DNA of 64,000 bases from Isoetes taiwanensis (GCA_021234155.1 JAJEKV010000034.1:4209491-4273490); one strand, 5' to 3'. Positions 1 to 11,283 are shown, counted from the stretch's first letter. Numbers and translations: made by a program. The notes: a model not told the origin generated them from the letters alone.

Positions 1-898
1 AACCACATAGACGGACTTCTATTCTCTAGTTTATGAAGATTCAGTCTTTGTTAACATTTCAGTTGCTAAGGTGCGAATCAAAATGCCCAACATAAGCTCA
101 GCCTAGCTATGAACGCAAATAGTTACAAATATGCCACACCTTTCCCGTATGCCCCTGTAGTGTTCTACATAACTTGAAATTGATTGGAAACAAAGCCGAA
201 TTAACCTCAATACTTCCGCTTGCAGATTCAGCAACTGCATGGTCAACTAGTGTTAGTGTGGAATCTAAATTACGTGCCAATTAAATTCTCATGGGATGAG
301 CTAAGTTAAGCCTATGCCTAAAAGGTCATTTCTAGAACAAAAGATCCAATGCATATATGTCACCAAGCTTATTGGGTTTTCCTTGGATACAATGCAACCC
401 AGGAAATCAGCAACAAGATTTCAATTAAAACCAAAGCGAAAAGATTAGGTAACTCACGGGTCCTATCTCTAAGCTTTATTCTGCCCTCCTCAAGTTGCCT
501 CTGCAATGCCCTCCACCTTTCATTTGCCTCATTCAGATCATATCTCTCATTTATACCATTTGCAGACATCATTGCAGAATCGCAAAACCTAACGCAGAAA
601 CAGACTCAGCTCCTAAATCTGGCCGGCAATTTCCGCCATGACATTGTTCCTGTTTCTTGACCTCTGCCAGCTATCCTTCTTACTCTCCCAGGTAATGGGC
701 CAATGCCGACATCCATAGCTGCCCTAACGGAGCTGCTTCCCCCCTGCTAGAGGCGCCGTAGCAGAGCCGGCCCTGCTGCCCAAGAACTGACCCTGATTAG
801 TACGCGGTGTGAATCGGATCCTCCTTGTCATTTTCAGGTTTCGAATTGCCACATAGGTAGGAAATTAAAAATGTTACAAAGTCCCATGATAACATGTT
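1..898. other. No gene recognised
   Basis: I see no convincing coding region here. The ORF-length stretches on both strands between about 349 and 660 overlap each other antisense, show no family motif and have no exon-like structure. The interval is ordinary AT-rich plant intergenic or degenerate repeat sequence. Confidence 0.5.
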
Positions 899-1050
899 GG
901 TCCTGTGCTAGGAATTTCGGCTCTCTAGAAATTTAGGGCTCTAGAAATTTGGTCCTCTGCTAGGAATTAGAAATTTGGTTCTATGCTAGGAATTTCGACC
1001 CTCTAGAAATTTGGTCCTATGCTAGGAATTCTGACCATGCACTCTAGAAG
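899..1050. repeat. Minisatellite, about 36-bp imperfect unit
   Basis: The words TGCTAGGAATT and CTCTAGAAATTTGG alternate about four times in this stretch, giving an imperfect tandem repeat. Units differ by point changes and by one internal duplication of CTCTAGAAATTTGG. The CTAGAA core recalls the much larger TTCTAGAA-rich block near 33 kb. Confidence 0.7.
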
Positions 1051-1778
1051 AGCTCGAAAGTAAAATCTACCCAGTAATTCGCATGCATTTTATGTTAGGG
1101 AATTGGGCAATTACTTGATCTACCTCGTAGGGGCCTAAATTTGGATGCAGGGTCTGTATGCATCTCTGACTAAGTTCATGTTTAGTGCGTAGCCTGAACA
1201 TAATTGTTTTACTCGCATCATTATAGCCGGCACTCGGTGGTACTTTGGAGCCAAGAAGGTTCAAGGATTGTTTCTTGAATAAAATCCTTGAATCTTCTGA
1301 AGGTTAGCTTTTGTCCTTTGGAGATCATGTACATTTCTTGAAGGAAACCACTTATGGGTAAAAGCATGAAAGAGGATAGATACATCGTACTGAATTGAAG
1401 AAGAATTTATGTATTTTTGAGGTACATTTTAGGTGTACAGTGAGATACTCTGATTGGTCATTTTGTGGCATGATTGCAATAACATCCCTTGGCAAATTTG
1501 CAACAAACCCTTGACAACTCCTCGAATCTTGGCATACTGAATCGTACTCAGGTTGAATGGGTCCGCCCCTCTCTTTCCAACATTTTTGCCCATTCCATAA
1601 CGAACACCAAACAAAATTCCAAAAAAGAAACATATATTAATTCAAGCTTCAAGAAATATCAATCAATTTCAATCTACACATGGAGGGCAAGAACTCTACT
1701 GGAAGCAATGGTTCTAATGGTCCAGAACAAAGATTAGTTTTTGGAGCTCATTTGTTGCAGGTGACAGGTTCTTTCTTT
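1051..1778. other. No gene recognised
   Basis: Minus-strand open stretches at 1067-1264 and 1352-1633 have protein-like composition but match nothing I recognise and are not joined by clear splice sites. They may be remnants of a retroelement. I assign no gene. Confidence 0.4.
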
Positions 1779-2207
1779 GGGAAAGTTACTGAAATACCCT
1801 TATTGTTTGTTAAAATTATCGAAATGCCCCTCAACTAGGGGCATTTCAGTAAAAATAGTAATTTTTTGCTGATAATTCGAATGCAAACATGCCCTTCAAA
1901 TGAATTGTAGAGAATGATGAGAGCTTTCCAACAAGTATAACGTCGTCTGATTTAAAAGATTGCAGCATTAAGTTATGACTTATTTTGCTCTTAAAATTTT
2001 AAGAATTCAAGACCGCATAATTAGCATATTCAATTCAAATAATCTTATACTTATTGGAAAGCTTTCATTGTTGCCTCCAATTTCTTTGAAGGCACATTTG
2101 CGTTCAGATTATTAGAAAAAAGTTATTACTATTTTTACGGAAATCCACTGGTTGATGGGCATTTCGATAATTTTAGCAAACAGTAAGGGCATTTTGGTAA
2201 CTTTCCC
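1779..2207. mobile_element. Foldback MITE with MULE-like termini
   Basis: The left end starts GGGAAAGTTACTGAAATACC and the right end, read on the minus strand, starts GGGAAAGTTACCAAAATGCC. The two arms stay complementary inwards for well over 100 bp each, so the 429-bp unit can fold almost completely. It has no coding capacity. GGGAAAGTTACC-type termini are common in non-autonomous Mutator-like elements. The 9 bp on each side (TCTTTCTTT and TGTTTTGTT) agree at only 6 positions, so a 9-bp target duplication is not proven. The foldback is seen directly; the superfamily is inferred. Confidence 0.7.
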
Positions 2208-2521
2208 TGTTTTGTTTTTTACGAACATGTGATTGAAAGTCCTTCTGAAATCATTGTTATGAAAACCATCATTCATTTAAATTGGATTTATGTCTGTTCC
2301 AAAAGCACGCCACTTTTGCATACCCTTTTCTCAATATAGTGTTTTGTTGTGTGACATGCTGTTTTGCATTGTTGCAAATTTTTGCATTGTAGTAGTGGGT
2401 GGTTTAACATTTTCTTGTTTTAGTGAGAAGAATGTGGTGTTTGATTAGCATTTGTAGATAACAACACATCAATATACAGAGAACACTTTTTACATTGTAT
2501 TCACTTGATATGAAGATTACA

Positions 2522-4395
2522 TCATGGAGGGACTAGTCCTTTCTTTGTCAAATAACTCTCAAGATAGGGATCCATCTCCTTAGTCCGATCTAGTTCTGGA
2601 TGCGTTTTGACAACATCTGATACTGTTTTACCAGAAGTCAAGCCACTCATGATGGACATGAATAGTACTAGAAACTCATCTGTTGAGTAATCTTGTGGAG
2701 TATAAGTTGGTGGATTTAGAGCCCCGACCTTGATTATAAAAGCACTTAAGAGCATCATCATCTACTATTATGATGTCCTCTTTCTTTTGAATGCCAAGTC
2801 TGATCCATCATAGTACCAAGATGTTTCCAATAAGACCGGTTTGCCATCCGGATCTCTTGGATGTGGAAACTTTATACACTTACTTTGGTCCCAAATCGTC
2901 ACAAAGTCTCGATTCATGCCTGGTAACACCCTAAGTACTTCATCAACATTTCTGCGTTCCATTGAGGACCAGATGGCAACTCGAAACAATCTGAACGCCT
3001 CATTCATCATATCTTCTAAGTGTGGACGAGGATAGATCCACTTAGTATTCGATTCTAGAGGGACTTGCTCGAAGTCATCACCATTAATAAGCTTCTTAGG
3101 AAACGCGTTTTACACAGGACACCATTCGGTCGAAGACAATGATTTTGTCACAAACAGGTGGAGCCCTGAACCATGGAAAACAAAGAGTTAGCCATGCAAA
3201 AATGTTCTGCAATACACGCCAAGCACGTTTTATCCTTCATAAATAAGCTACACATCGCGCCTGGCGTGAATTACCTTTCATCGTCGCCGTCATCTGCAGC
3301 GTCTACTTCACTCCCCGGATGCTTATCGCCGGCGTAAACGCCACCGCTTAAGTTCTATGACACGTTCTCTTCTATGAAAGATACCACGGGGGTTTGATTC
3401 CTAACCTCGGTTGTTGCATCCGAGCTTGCATGATCATCCCGGCCGGTATCAGAACTCGCCGCAGCCATTACCCCCCAAGCTGGACATTACCAGTTGGAAT
3501 GTTATCAAGCATGGACGCCAAATTTTTCTCCATGGTCTCACATTCCCGCTCTAGCATTTCGGCCTTCTCCTCGGGGGTTGCATTGCTTTTTGAACATTGC
3601 AGAGTTGCACTCGTAGGCTTTTGTGAACTAGTATTCATTACGCCCTTAAGTTCAAAGGTACCAAAGCCAACGCTTTTTATCTTTGACAGGACCCCAATCA
3701 GTCGTGGCTAGTACCTTTTCGAAAAACACTTCAAGGAAATCCACGGGATCGGTCATCGTTGATTTAAACTTAAACATCTTCTTGATGTCTTGTGGCCTCT
3801 CTACCAATATATCCTCCAACATGCAATTCCACAAAAAGTGGTATCAAGTGGTGCAAATGCCTCAACAAGATAGCTTGCCGATTGATTGCAAACCCATGTT
3901 TATTCAAGGGTCCCTTTTCTTTTGTCAAGAATTCGGAGTGATGTCTTTTCCCAGAGGTTAGGAACATCAAATTCCTCGCATTCATTTGCTTCATCCTCAT
4001 CATCATCGCTTTGTAGAAGACATTTTTTCAAGTTGGGTTCATCCAAAAGAAAACACCGCCATGCACCTTTATCCGATGCCCCTTTGCTCTTAGCTACCTC
4101 ATAGTCGCCATCCGCACAAGGGATATCATTATGAAGATTATACAAAGCGCTTTTATATCTGATCCTCAAATCAAGATCCTTTGTCTCAAAGAGAAGAGAG
4201 CCTTCCCTAATGACCTTTAGGCATTCCAAGTCGTATGAAGCCACCAAAGCATGCATATGAGGCTCTCCCGGGGGCATATGATGACAATAGTAAAGAGCTT
4301 CGAGTTGTTAAGCCTATGCAGCCTACTAAAAAACTGTTGTACTCCTGTTGAGTCATCCCTTCTTCTCCTTTTGCAGTCCCCGCTATCCAATACAA
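2522..4395 (-). pseudogene. Broken coding region, unrecognised protein
   Basis: Minus-strand open segments at 4207-4395, 3900-4277, 3770-4006, 3652-3834, 2768-3010 and 2522-2761 follow one another in changing frames. They read like one protein interrupted by small indels: for example the frame ending at the 4395-4207 segment continues as the 4277 segment, and the reading around KGTL-NKHGFAINRQAILLRH crosses another frame change. Features include an acidic run (LLQSDDDEDEANECEEF), the segment DIKKMFKFKSTMTDPVDFLE and the segment GMNRDFVTIWDQSKCIKFPH. I do not recognise the family. It lies downstream of the 219-residue ORF on the same strand and may belong to the same gene or transposon. Confidence 0.4.
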
Positions 4396-4527
4396 ACAGA
4401 GAAATATTACGAGGGCCTATTGTTGTATCGGGTAGGAGACCTTTATAGCCATGAGACCGTGTATTAGAGTGCGTAAGTCACCACCATCTTTCGGGCGATC
4501 AACCTTTCTTCTCACTCAGCCATCACC

Positions 4528-5187
4528 TTATCGATAGCTTTGAGGGTGTCTTTGTTGGTTCTTTGATTTCTGTTTTTGCGAAAATTCCTTCGACCAAAAG
4601 ACGTATTTCTTGATGTCATCAGCAGACACGCCATACTTGTCTAGCAGGCCGACTTCAGACAATGTTACATCACCAGATAGCTTCTGAAGTTCTTCACCAA
4701 CTGCTACCTTCATAACTCGCATGTTCTTTATATGAGTGCAACAATCAATGAAGGACATTTTGTCCTTAACTGAAGAAGCCTTCTTGTACAGAACTTCTTT
4801 GTTTATGCATTGATTTAACAACCAAATGATTTCATCATCTTGAAGGCTTTGTACTTTCCTCATCTCGGTAGTCTTGAGATCAAATATTGAAGTATCTTGA
4901 GGAGGCACTCGTCCCATTGGGTCTGGTAGCTGTTTCTGAGCATAAGCATCCCAGAACTCGTTCCACTTCGCCCAGACTTCGTCCTTAGCGAAGACGATCT
5001 TGTAGGCATCTGTAGGACCTCTGGAAGCTGCTTCAGACGTCTCGCCTGCTTCCTCCCCAGTTTTTTTTCCTGTTTTTTTGGCTCTTGGTTTCCTATCTTG
5101 GATGATAGTCTGAGCCAAGGTCTTTTCCAATGCCTTAAACTCCTCAGACTTCGTTCCTCCTCGCTTTGTTTTGCGGGGGTCTTCCAT
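4528..5187 (-). CDS. Hypothetical basic N-terminal protein, 219 aa
   Basis: The longest uninterrupted frame in this part of the window. It begins MEDPRKTKRGG, with a lysine- and glutamate-rich, probably disordered N-terminal third (residues 1-60). A more structured part follows: EVWAKWNEFWDAYAQKQLPD near residue 75, then DDEIIWLLNQCINKEVLYKK, a CCTHIKNMRV stretch and DKYGVSADDIKKYVFWSKEF. No family is recognised and there is no membrane segment. A GC-rich repeat-filled upstream region and a row of broken same-strand segments downstream suggest a gene carried by a decayed mobile element rather than a host gene. Read-through into the downstream segments by splicing is possible but not shown. 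Confidence 0.45.
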   Translation of the reverse strand: MEDPRKTKRGGTKSEEFKALEKTLAQTIIQDRKPRAKKTGKKTGEEAGETSEAASRGPTDAYKIVFAKDEVWAKWNEFWDAYAQKQLPDPMGRVPPQDTSIFDLKTTEMRKVQSLQDDEIIWLLNQCINKEVLYKKASSVKDKMSFIDCCTHIKNMRVMKVAVGEELQKLSGDVTLSEVGLLDKYGVSADDIKKYVFWSKEFSQKQKSKNQQRHPQSYR

Positions 5188-5212
5188 ATTCTATCCATTG
5201 TTTGGCGGGCAT

Positions 5213-5770
5213 GACGGAGTTGTTCCGCGTAAAGGGCGACGTAAAGGAAAGCATGTCGACCAATATGAGCGGGGCATACAAAAATTAACCGCCTTTTAGA
5301 TCAAGCAAAAGGATATTCGTGAAATGTCAAAGGCGTACCGGTGCAATTCGCGACCGGGCGTGAATTCATGCCGCCACTTCAAGGCTGGTATGTATTCATG
5401 CCGCCAATTCACGTCAAGGTATTCGCTCACAATTGTCGCGATGAATCGTCTCGTAATTGTCGCGATGGGGCGGTATTCCGCCGACAATTCCTGATGAATA
5501 CACGCCAGCGCCAATTGGCGCGATGAATACACGCCACGCCGGGACATTCACGCCGGGCGGTATTCGGCCCGCATAATAGGGCAAAGATGAATACACGCCA
5601 GCGCCGACTGGCAACGCGACTGTGATTCGCTACCGACGGTATTCGCCCGGCCGATGAAAATGCAAGATATTGGCAATTTCAAGGCGATGCCATGCCGACA
5701 CCAGCGACGAATACACGCCAGCGCTAATTGGCAAAGATGAATTCACGCCACGCCGCCAATTGGCATGCCT
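5213..5770. repeat. GC-rich palindromic repeat cluster
   Basis: The words GAATACACGCCAGCGC and GAATTCACGCCACGCCG recur at about 5494, 5588, 5709 and 5741. One copy contains the perfect 14-bp palindrome GCGCCAATTGGCGC, and CCAATTGG-like cores recur. Composition is far more GC-rich than the flanks. The CACGCC word also appears near 3255 and 8890-9290 in this window, so it is a shared repeat motif rather than a local accident. No coding function is proposed. Confidence 0.6.
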
Positions 5771-5820
5771 TTGACACACTGACCTAGTCTACTACATTAT
5801 TGCTACTTGATATATCGACT

Positions 5821-7611
5821 CTATTCCACCAAATATACTAACCTTTTATAAAGAAAGACTTCGCCCATTTCGCTCAATGTTGCACTAATCTCCCGCCGGT
5901 CCTCTCTGCGGGTATGGGGGCTTAGAAACCGACACCTCCTCGTGGTTGTAATGTAGCGTATACATTGTTTGTCCCATTTGCAAAGCCCGGTTGGATAGGG
6001 ATCGTTGTGCCTCAATAGAATGTTTGTCCCACAATAATAAGGAAGCATACATTAGGGTTCTCCACTTTGTTAGCTCTTCTAGTGTTGTCCACCGGAGTGG
6101 AGCATCCTTTTTCTTATCCCAAGAAAGCATGTCTGCCGGCATAGGAACTTGGCTGGATTCCTCACCATCGCCCTCAATATTTCTCTTGCATGCTCGGGGA
6201 TCATACCTCCTCGCTAACAAGACTTGACTTATGTGATCTCACTAGGCGGTCAACATGGATGGGATGTGTAAAAGATTGGCCAAGTGGGTAGTTGTCTGCA
6301 TACTTGACTAGCCTACTCATTGCCCCCATTTGCAATTTCTTTTTTAGTCATTTTCGCCAAAATGCCATCAAGCTGAAAATGGGGATGTCCTTTCCCTAAG
6401 TCCAAGAATCTTAGACATCCCCGATATCATTTTGATGCTTCATCTCCTCCGGTAGTAACTTGGAGAAGGTCCTCGCAAAGCTCTCCTCACTGCGACACCC
6501 CTTCACTAATAGAAACCGGAGTGAGGATGTATTTTGAGGCCATCCGTGCATTTGAAACATGACTCGGCCTCACGTCCTTTTTCATCGACCATCTTTGAAA
6601 GCAGTTGCCCTGCCATGTGTAAATCTGACGAGATCTTTCTTGTGGTTCTTCATAACCTCCACTAGGAGTTGACAACAGATGTCATCCTGCTCCTCACAAG
6701 TGATAAGAATACCTTGTTTCTTCATAAGATCGGTCTCTTTCTTTACGGAGTGTAACACAAGATCCACCTTACCATTTGTTTTGTCTACATCAACATACCA
6801 CTCCGCGCTTTGTCATCCATCTTCTCCTCGGGGCATGGAGGATCTCGTATGCCTTTCTGATAATGGATCCGCTATCATCCATCGACAATGCATAGGATCA
6901 CAAGCGTCCTCATTGGGCTTTCCCTTCTTACGTGAGCTGGAGCTCATTTGGAGTATCTTCCGAGCCTCTTGCTTTCTTAGGAGGAGGTGTAGAAGCTACC
7001 ATTCGGTTTTGTCTCTTCTTCCCCGCAAACGAGGGTGCAATACACGCTTAAGCGATTTGAGGGTGGTCATCAATTTCGCCGGGCTAAAGCAAGAATGGCA
7101 TCTGATCCCCAATTACGGACATGCACTCATAAAAGGCGTGCCAATTACGACATGCCGAATTCAAGCGAATCGGCGAGGCCAACTAAACACGGGTCATACT
7201 ACTTTACAAATTATAGACGAGCGCTTAATCACGAAAGCGGGACAATGTAACACAGGAAGGACATTTATTATGCGATGCAAATACAAGTCCGCAAAGAGAA
7301 ATGAGCAGCTAAAAGAAATGATAGACAGGGAGTGTGAGCAAATAGAAATTTAAGTCAACGCTACAGAAATAATAGACAGGAGTATAGGCGTAAGATACAG
7401 AGCAAATACAAAGAAATACAAAGAAATCTGAGCAATGAACAATGAATGAATAACACACGGAATGATGACAATACCGACCTTGAGCATCTTCTCTGGCCCT
7501 ACCGAGTTTGGAGCAAAGACGACCTTTGGGCATCTTCGCGATGATCTTGAGCCTCGGAGTTCTTGAGTTCCCGAGCGCCGGAGTTCTTGAGCGTCTCGAG
7601 CAAGTCGACAA
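5821..7611 (-). pseudogene. Broken multi-segment coding region, unrecognised
   Basis: Minus-strand open segments at 7350-7611, 6582-6767, 6487-6675 and 5885-6220 read as parts of one protein-like sequence with frame changes: LVRFTHGRATAFKDG in one frame continues as SMKKDVRPSHVSNARM in the next. The 5' part carries an ATGCCCAAAGG start at about 7540, after a leader rich in CAAGAACTCC words. Between 6770 and 6820 the reading EWYVDVDKTNGKVDLVLHSV joins the 6582-6767 segment. I recognise no domain. A similar leader (GGCTTCAAGAACCTCC) precedes the plus-strand gene at 27,171, so both may come from transposon-borne genes of related layout. That is inference. Confidence 0.35.
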
Positions 7612-7642
7612 TCAAAAACCAAGAAATGGAATTCAAAAACTT

Positions 7643-7831
7643 ATATAGATTTCCATAAGGCGATTAGGTTCGGCTTTTCGATCGACGGGTTTCATTCGGA
7701 TCGACTTTTGATCGACGGTCCGATAGAAGCTGAAGGTTATTAAAATTTCGCGGATCGAGTTTTAATCGACGGTCCGATAGAAGGGAGCGGATATTTAAAT
7801 TTCATGGATCGACTTTTAATCGACGGTTAGC
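7643..7831. repeat. 54-bp tandem repeat
   Basis: The words GGATCGACTTTTGATCGACG, GGATCGAGTTTTAATCGACG and GGATCGACTTTTAATCGACG start at 7698, 7752 and 7806, an exact 54-bp period, with a more diverged unit to the left near 7665. Each unit carries an ATCGAC word twice. It sits between the minus-strand region ending at 7611 and the plus-strand fragment near 8170. Confidence 0.75.
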
Positions 7832-8169
7832 AATCTTACAATTGGGCCTAATGGGCCGGACGCGATCGTCATTTGCGAGCAAAAATGGCTCTCACGACCG
7901 CCCGTATTGTCAAATCCCATAATTAGATTTCACTCGGCGGCTAGAAAAGCGTACAATTAATCGGATAATTTGAAACTACCACCTAATCTTGCCACCACCT
8001 TTCTTGTCATTCGAACTTCGAAAGAACTTGGAAGAACAGGAAGAACTTCGAAAAGAACTTCTAAGAATCTGGGAAGAAGCCGCTCGAGAAAGCGATGTCG
8101 GCGCCTTCATGTAAGTTCATCTACTCTTCCAGAACCCAAGCTCCAAATTAATCCCATGATCTTGCGACA

Positions 8170-8406
8170 TTGAACAGCGTTGGAGAAGAATGCTACATGC
8201 TGACGACGAATTTGAAGAGGAGGGTGGGAAATTGCAAGATAGAATCAGTCGATCCGGAAGCAATCTGCCATGGAGTTCCTCTTGGAAATGATCATGTGAA
8301 GATTCTAGTAACCAGCTGCCATTTCAACGACGAAGCATTACCCGTAAGGCATCCCGATGGAGACACGATGGGTGAAAGCATCGGAACCTTTGTTGCATGG
8401 CCATGA
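8170..8406 (+). pseudogene. CACTA-associated C-terminal domain fragment (DUF8039-like)
   Basis: The 78-residue reading ends ALPVRHPDGDTMGESIGTF followed by VAWP. The pattern LP-x-P-D-G...G-(E/D)-(A/S)-(I/V)-GTFVAWP is typical of a short C-terminal domain in plant proteins annotated as Ptta/En/Spm-related, which I know as DUF8039. Upstream readings toward 7970 are not clearly coding, and no transposase core is nearby. It is best read as an isolated relic of a CACTA-type element. Family assignment is from memory of the motif and is moderate. Confidence 0.45.
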
Positions 8407-8879
8407 ATTTAAACAAGAAGGTGAGTTTGATTTTCTTGGAAGACATAGAGGAAGATTGAGTGCTCATACTAAAATGCACAAGCTGATTCTGTCATATGTA
8501 TGAAATTAAAACGCTTGCATGCCAGACCATTCATTCAATATTGCAAAACTATAAGGCCTGCAGACCAGAGCATTCAGGAATTTAAAAAACACTGTATTCT
8601 TTACATGGATGGGATATTCTTTACATCTATGTGTTATTCATCTGTGTGTTGTTCCTCAGTAGTCTCAAATGCTGGCACAATAGTCTCAAATGCTGTTGAA
8701 AAAAGATAAACTGGCATACAAGATTCTGGCAAATAAGATGGTGCAGCTATTGGGATATTACCCAAAATGGCTTCGAGGTCTGCAACTCTAATTATCAGCT
8801 TAGCATTCTCCATTTCAAGCCAGAGCACGACACTACTCATTGAATAAGCTTATGCTTGTAGCCTATGCTGGCACAGGAG

Positions 8880-8945
8880 GAACTTCAGTTAAATACGCGC
8901 CAGGCGTATGTTCAGTTGAATACGCGCCAGGCGCGAATTCATAAA
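8880..8945. repeat. Two CGCGCCAGGCG palindromic motifs
   Basis: AATACGCGCCAGGCGTATG at 8892 and GAATACGCGCCAGGCGCGAA near 8918 stand 26 bp apart. The core GCGCCAGGCGC is a near-palindrome. Both belong to the motif family found at 3255, in the 5.2-5.8 kb cluster and in the foldback at 9.1-9.3 kb. Confidence 0.6.
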
Positions 8946-9039
8946 TCTGTAAGTTGGAGAGAAAAAACAAATTAGTGATTTTGCGCCATGAGCTAATACC
9001 ATTCACTTGTAATTTAAATGCGATGCGTGTATCCTGTAT

Positions 9040-9385
9040 TGTACTTTAAAGCAGTACTGTAATTTCTTCAGAAGCTGTACTGTACTTTTCAAATTTGAGA
9101 GAGCTGAAGTGAAATCACGCCAGGCGCGAAATATGTTTGTGTGCAAAATGTTTATATTGTACAGGTCCAATACACGCCTGGCGTGAACTGCATAAAGCTA
9201 ATTACTGAATGCAATTCACGCCAGGCGTGTATTGGACTGCTTGACCATTTAAACATTTTGCACACAAAAATATTTCGCGCCTGGCGTGATCTCACTTCAG
9301 CTCTCTCAAAATTAAGAATGAAAGGGCCAGAATTCAAAACAACTTCTGAAGAAATTACAGTTATGCTTTCAGTCATATGAAGAAA
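9040..9385. repeat. Foldback element carrying four CACGCCAGGCG motifs
   Basis: The left arm reads ...CTGTAATTTCTTCAGAAG...GAGAGAGCTGAAGTGA..., and the right arm is its reverse complement (TCACTTCAGCTCTCTC at about 9291, CTTCTGAAGAAATTACAG at about 9344). Within the arms lie ATCACGCCAGGCGCGAAA, CAATACACGCCTGGCGTGAA, GCAATTCACGCCAGGCGTG and TTTCGCGCCTGGCGTGAT, paired across the fold. The central loop is short (GCATAAAGCTAATTACTGAA). No coding capacity. A transcript would form a long hairpin of the kind processed to small RNAs, which is inference. Confidence 0.7.
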
Positions 9386-9590
9386 CATATTGCAGTCATT
9401 AAATCCTTGTATTGCCATTGAAAATTTTTACATGGGGCCTTTTATTAGAGTTGCGAATTCAAAAGCGACTTCCGAAATTACATTACGCTTTCAAGTTAGA
9501 GTAGAAACTAAAGAAACATATTACAGTCAGTAAATCCTTGTATTGCCATTGAAAAATTTTACATACGGCCTTTTATTAGAGTTGCCCAGC
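9332..9590. repeat. Tandem duplication, about 127 bp
   Basis: GAATTCAAAA(A/G)C(A/G)ACTTC followed by AAATCCTTGTATTGCCATTG and CCTTTTATTAGAGTTGC occurs twice in direct order, the first copy from about 9332 and the second from about 9458. The first copy overlaps the right arm of the foldback, so the duplication arose from, or extended, the foldback edge. Confidence 0.7.
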
Positions 9591-9605
9591 TCACGTATTA
9601 CAAAA

Positions 9606-10104
9606 TTACGAAGTTCTAGGCGGTTTAAGGAGATGCCTAGCTCCATTCATAATCCTCATTTGAGGCCCTTTTGGAGATGCCCACCGCTTCTTGAACCAAA
9701 AACTAAATAACAAAAACAAAAAAAAAAGCCCTCTACCTCCTCCTCTTCTTCCTCCTCCTCTTCTTCCTCCTGGCGCTTCATCCGCCATCTTCATCGATGT
9801 CTGTCTTGAGATCTTAAGTCTTCAGAGGATGAGAGGGCCCATAATCACCGCTTTTTTCTTCTTCTAATTCTTCCCGCCATTCTTCATCCGCTTCCTCCAT
9901 TTCTTCTTCTTTTTCAATCTCGCTCTCCATCTCCTCATCCGAATCAAGGGGAGTATGGGGGACTCGGGCCTCTTGGTGCCGGGTGCTCGATAATCTTTTT
10001 CGGTGAAGCTTGCCCTCAGAATAACTCCTCGCAATTATCCGGATTTTGGTGGGGAAGGCACCCACAACGGCATCTCGGGGAGGGGGAATGGATTTCTTTA
10101 TCAA
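9606..10104 (-). CDS. Hypothetical acidic protein fragments
   Basis: Two minus-strand readings, 9814-10104 and 9606-9794, lie end to end in different frames. The first contains a strongly acidic run (DSDEEMESEIEKEEEMEEAD). The second begins with glycine-arginine repeats (GGRRGGGRRGGGRG) and a phenylalanine-leucine stretch coded by homopolymer-rich DNA. A possible earlier start (MVSHLCPASPLHP) lies at about 10,182. I recognise no family. Low-complexity DNA alone could explain much of this, so the call is weak. Confidence 0.25.
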
Positions 10105-11283
10105 TTTTTTTTTTGCCTCTTAAGCCTCTAGGAGACGAGTCCCGGGGATGGAGCGGGGAGGCCGGGCAAAGATGGCTCACCATGGTAGAAAGCTAGAAAT
10201 CAATGAAGGCTAGAAGGAAGAAAGGATTGGCGGTTGAAAGAATGGAGGGTTTCATGCATGCAAGGTTTCTTATAGGCGCGGTTGTAATTATGATTCCATC
10301 ACATCATACAAGATTTATATCCTATACCTAATTAGCTATCATTAGTTCTATTGAATTAATTACGCCCTAGGTTATCATTAATTCTCTATAGAATTACCCA
10401 CATGTCAGCTATACTTAAAACCTATGTTTTCATTAATTTTGTATAATTACCTAGACCCCAACTATACTTACAACCAACTTTGGCCCATCTCGATTTACGA
10501 CCTATACTTACCTCATTAGTACTACTAGCATACACCCTATGTTAATTTTGCAATAATTACCTACACCTAAGCTATACTTACAACCTATTTTTTTTGGCTG
10601 CACTTACAACATATATTTGTCCATTTAATGGTTTTTGGTATTTCTTAAAGTTCCTTTAATCGGTTCTCAAAATTACTTTGTCCTTTTTTTTTAGAACTAA
10701 TATTAAGACATTTCACTTTATATGGGTGAAGCGTGTGGATCCTAAAAAGGGTAAAAATGTAATACCTATCCCCCCAACATGTTTCAACATTGTTACCACA
10801 TGTTCTTATCACATTGTTACCCCATTGTAAACATTGTTCTTGTAGGTCAATGCTGTGGACCACCCAAAGGGTGTTGAGGCTGAGACTACTAAGCAAATTA
10901 TCCTCTGATGAGGTTGGATTGGAAGAATAAGAAGGTGAAACCGAAGCACCAATGCAATAAGGAGCTAGTAGGTGAAGGAACTATCATACTAGCTGATCCT
11001 ATCCAGGCTGTCAATGATGAAAGGTTAGGAGAGGATAAAGTGGGTGTGGCCATAACAAGTTTAGAGGAAAAATGGAAGGAAAAAGGATCAAATCACCGTG
11101 ATTGCAATCGCTTGTATTAAACAATTGGAGGTTCCATGCATCATGCCATGGCCTATAGCCCCGCATTGAGTTTATAGGAGAATTCCTTTTACCGAGCGGA
11201 GGTTGTGGATGACACCGATTTTCTTAATGCACCTCCAATAGGCTGCCAGGACCACATTTTCGAGAGAAGAGGGCACACTTTCG
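10105..11283. other. Repeat-rich AT spacer, no confident gene
   Basis: Between 10,300 and 10,620 imperfect repeats of phrases such as ACCTA(C/G)AC and CTATACTTACAACC recur at roughly 100-bp spacing. A short plus-strand open stretch at 10,908-11,120 lies just upstream of the transposase-like pseudogene and might be its decayed 5' part, but no motif supports this. Confidence 0.4.

Noticed and set aside
1770-2216. Proven 9-bp MULE target duplication
   Set aside because: Only 6 of 9 positions match on the two sides, so the duplication is not claimed.
6679-7353. 224-codon plus-strand frame
   Set aside because: No recognisable motif; it overlaps minus-strand segments that read across frame changes as a more coherent protein.
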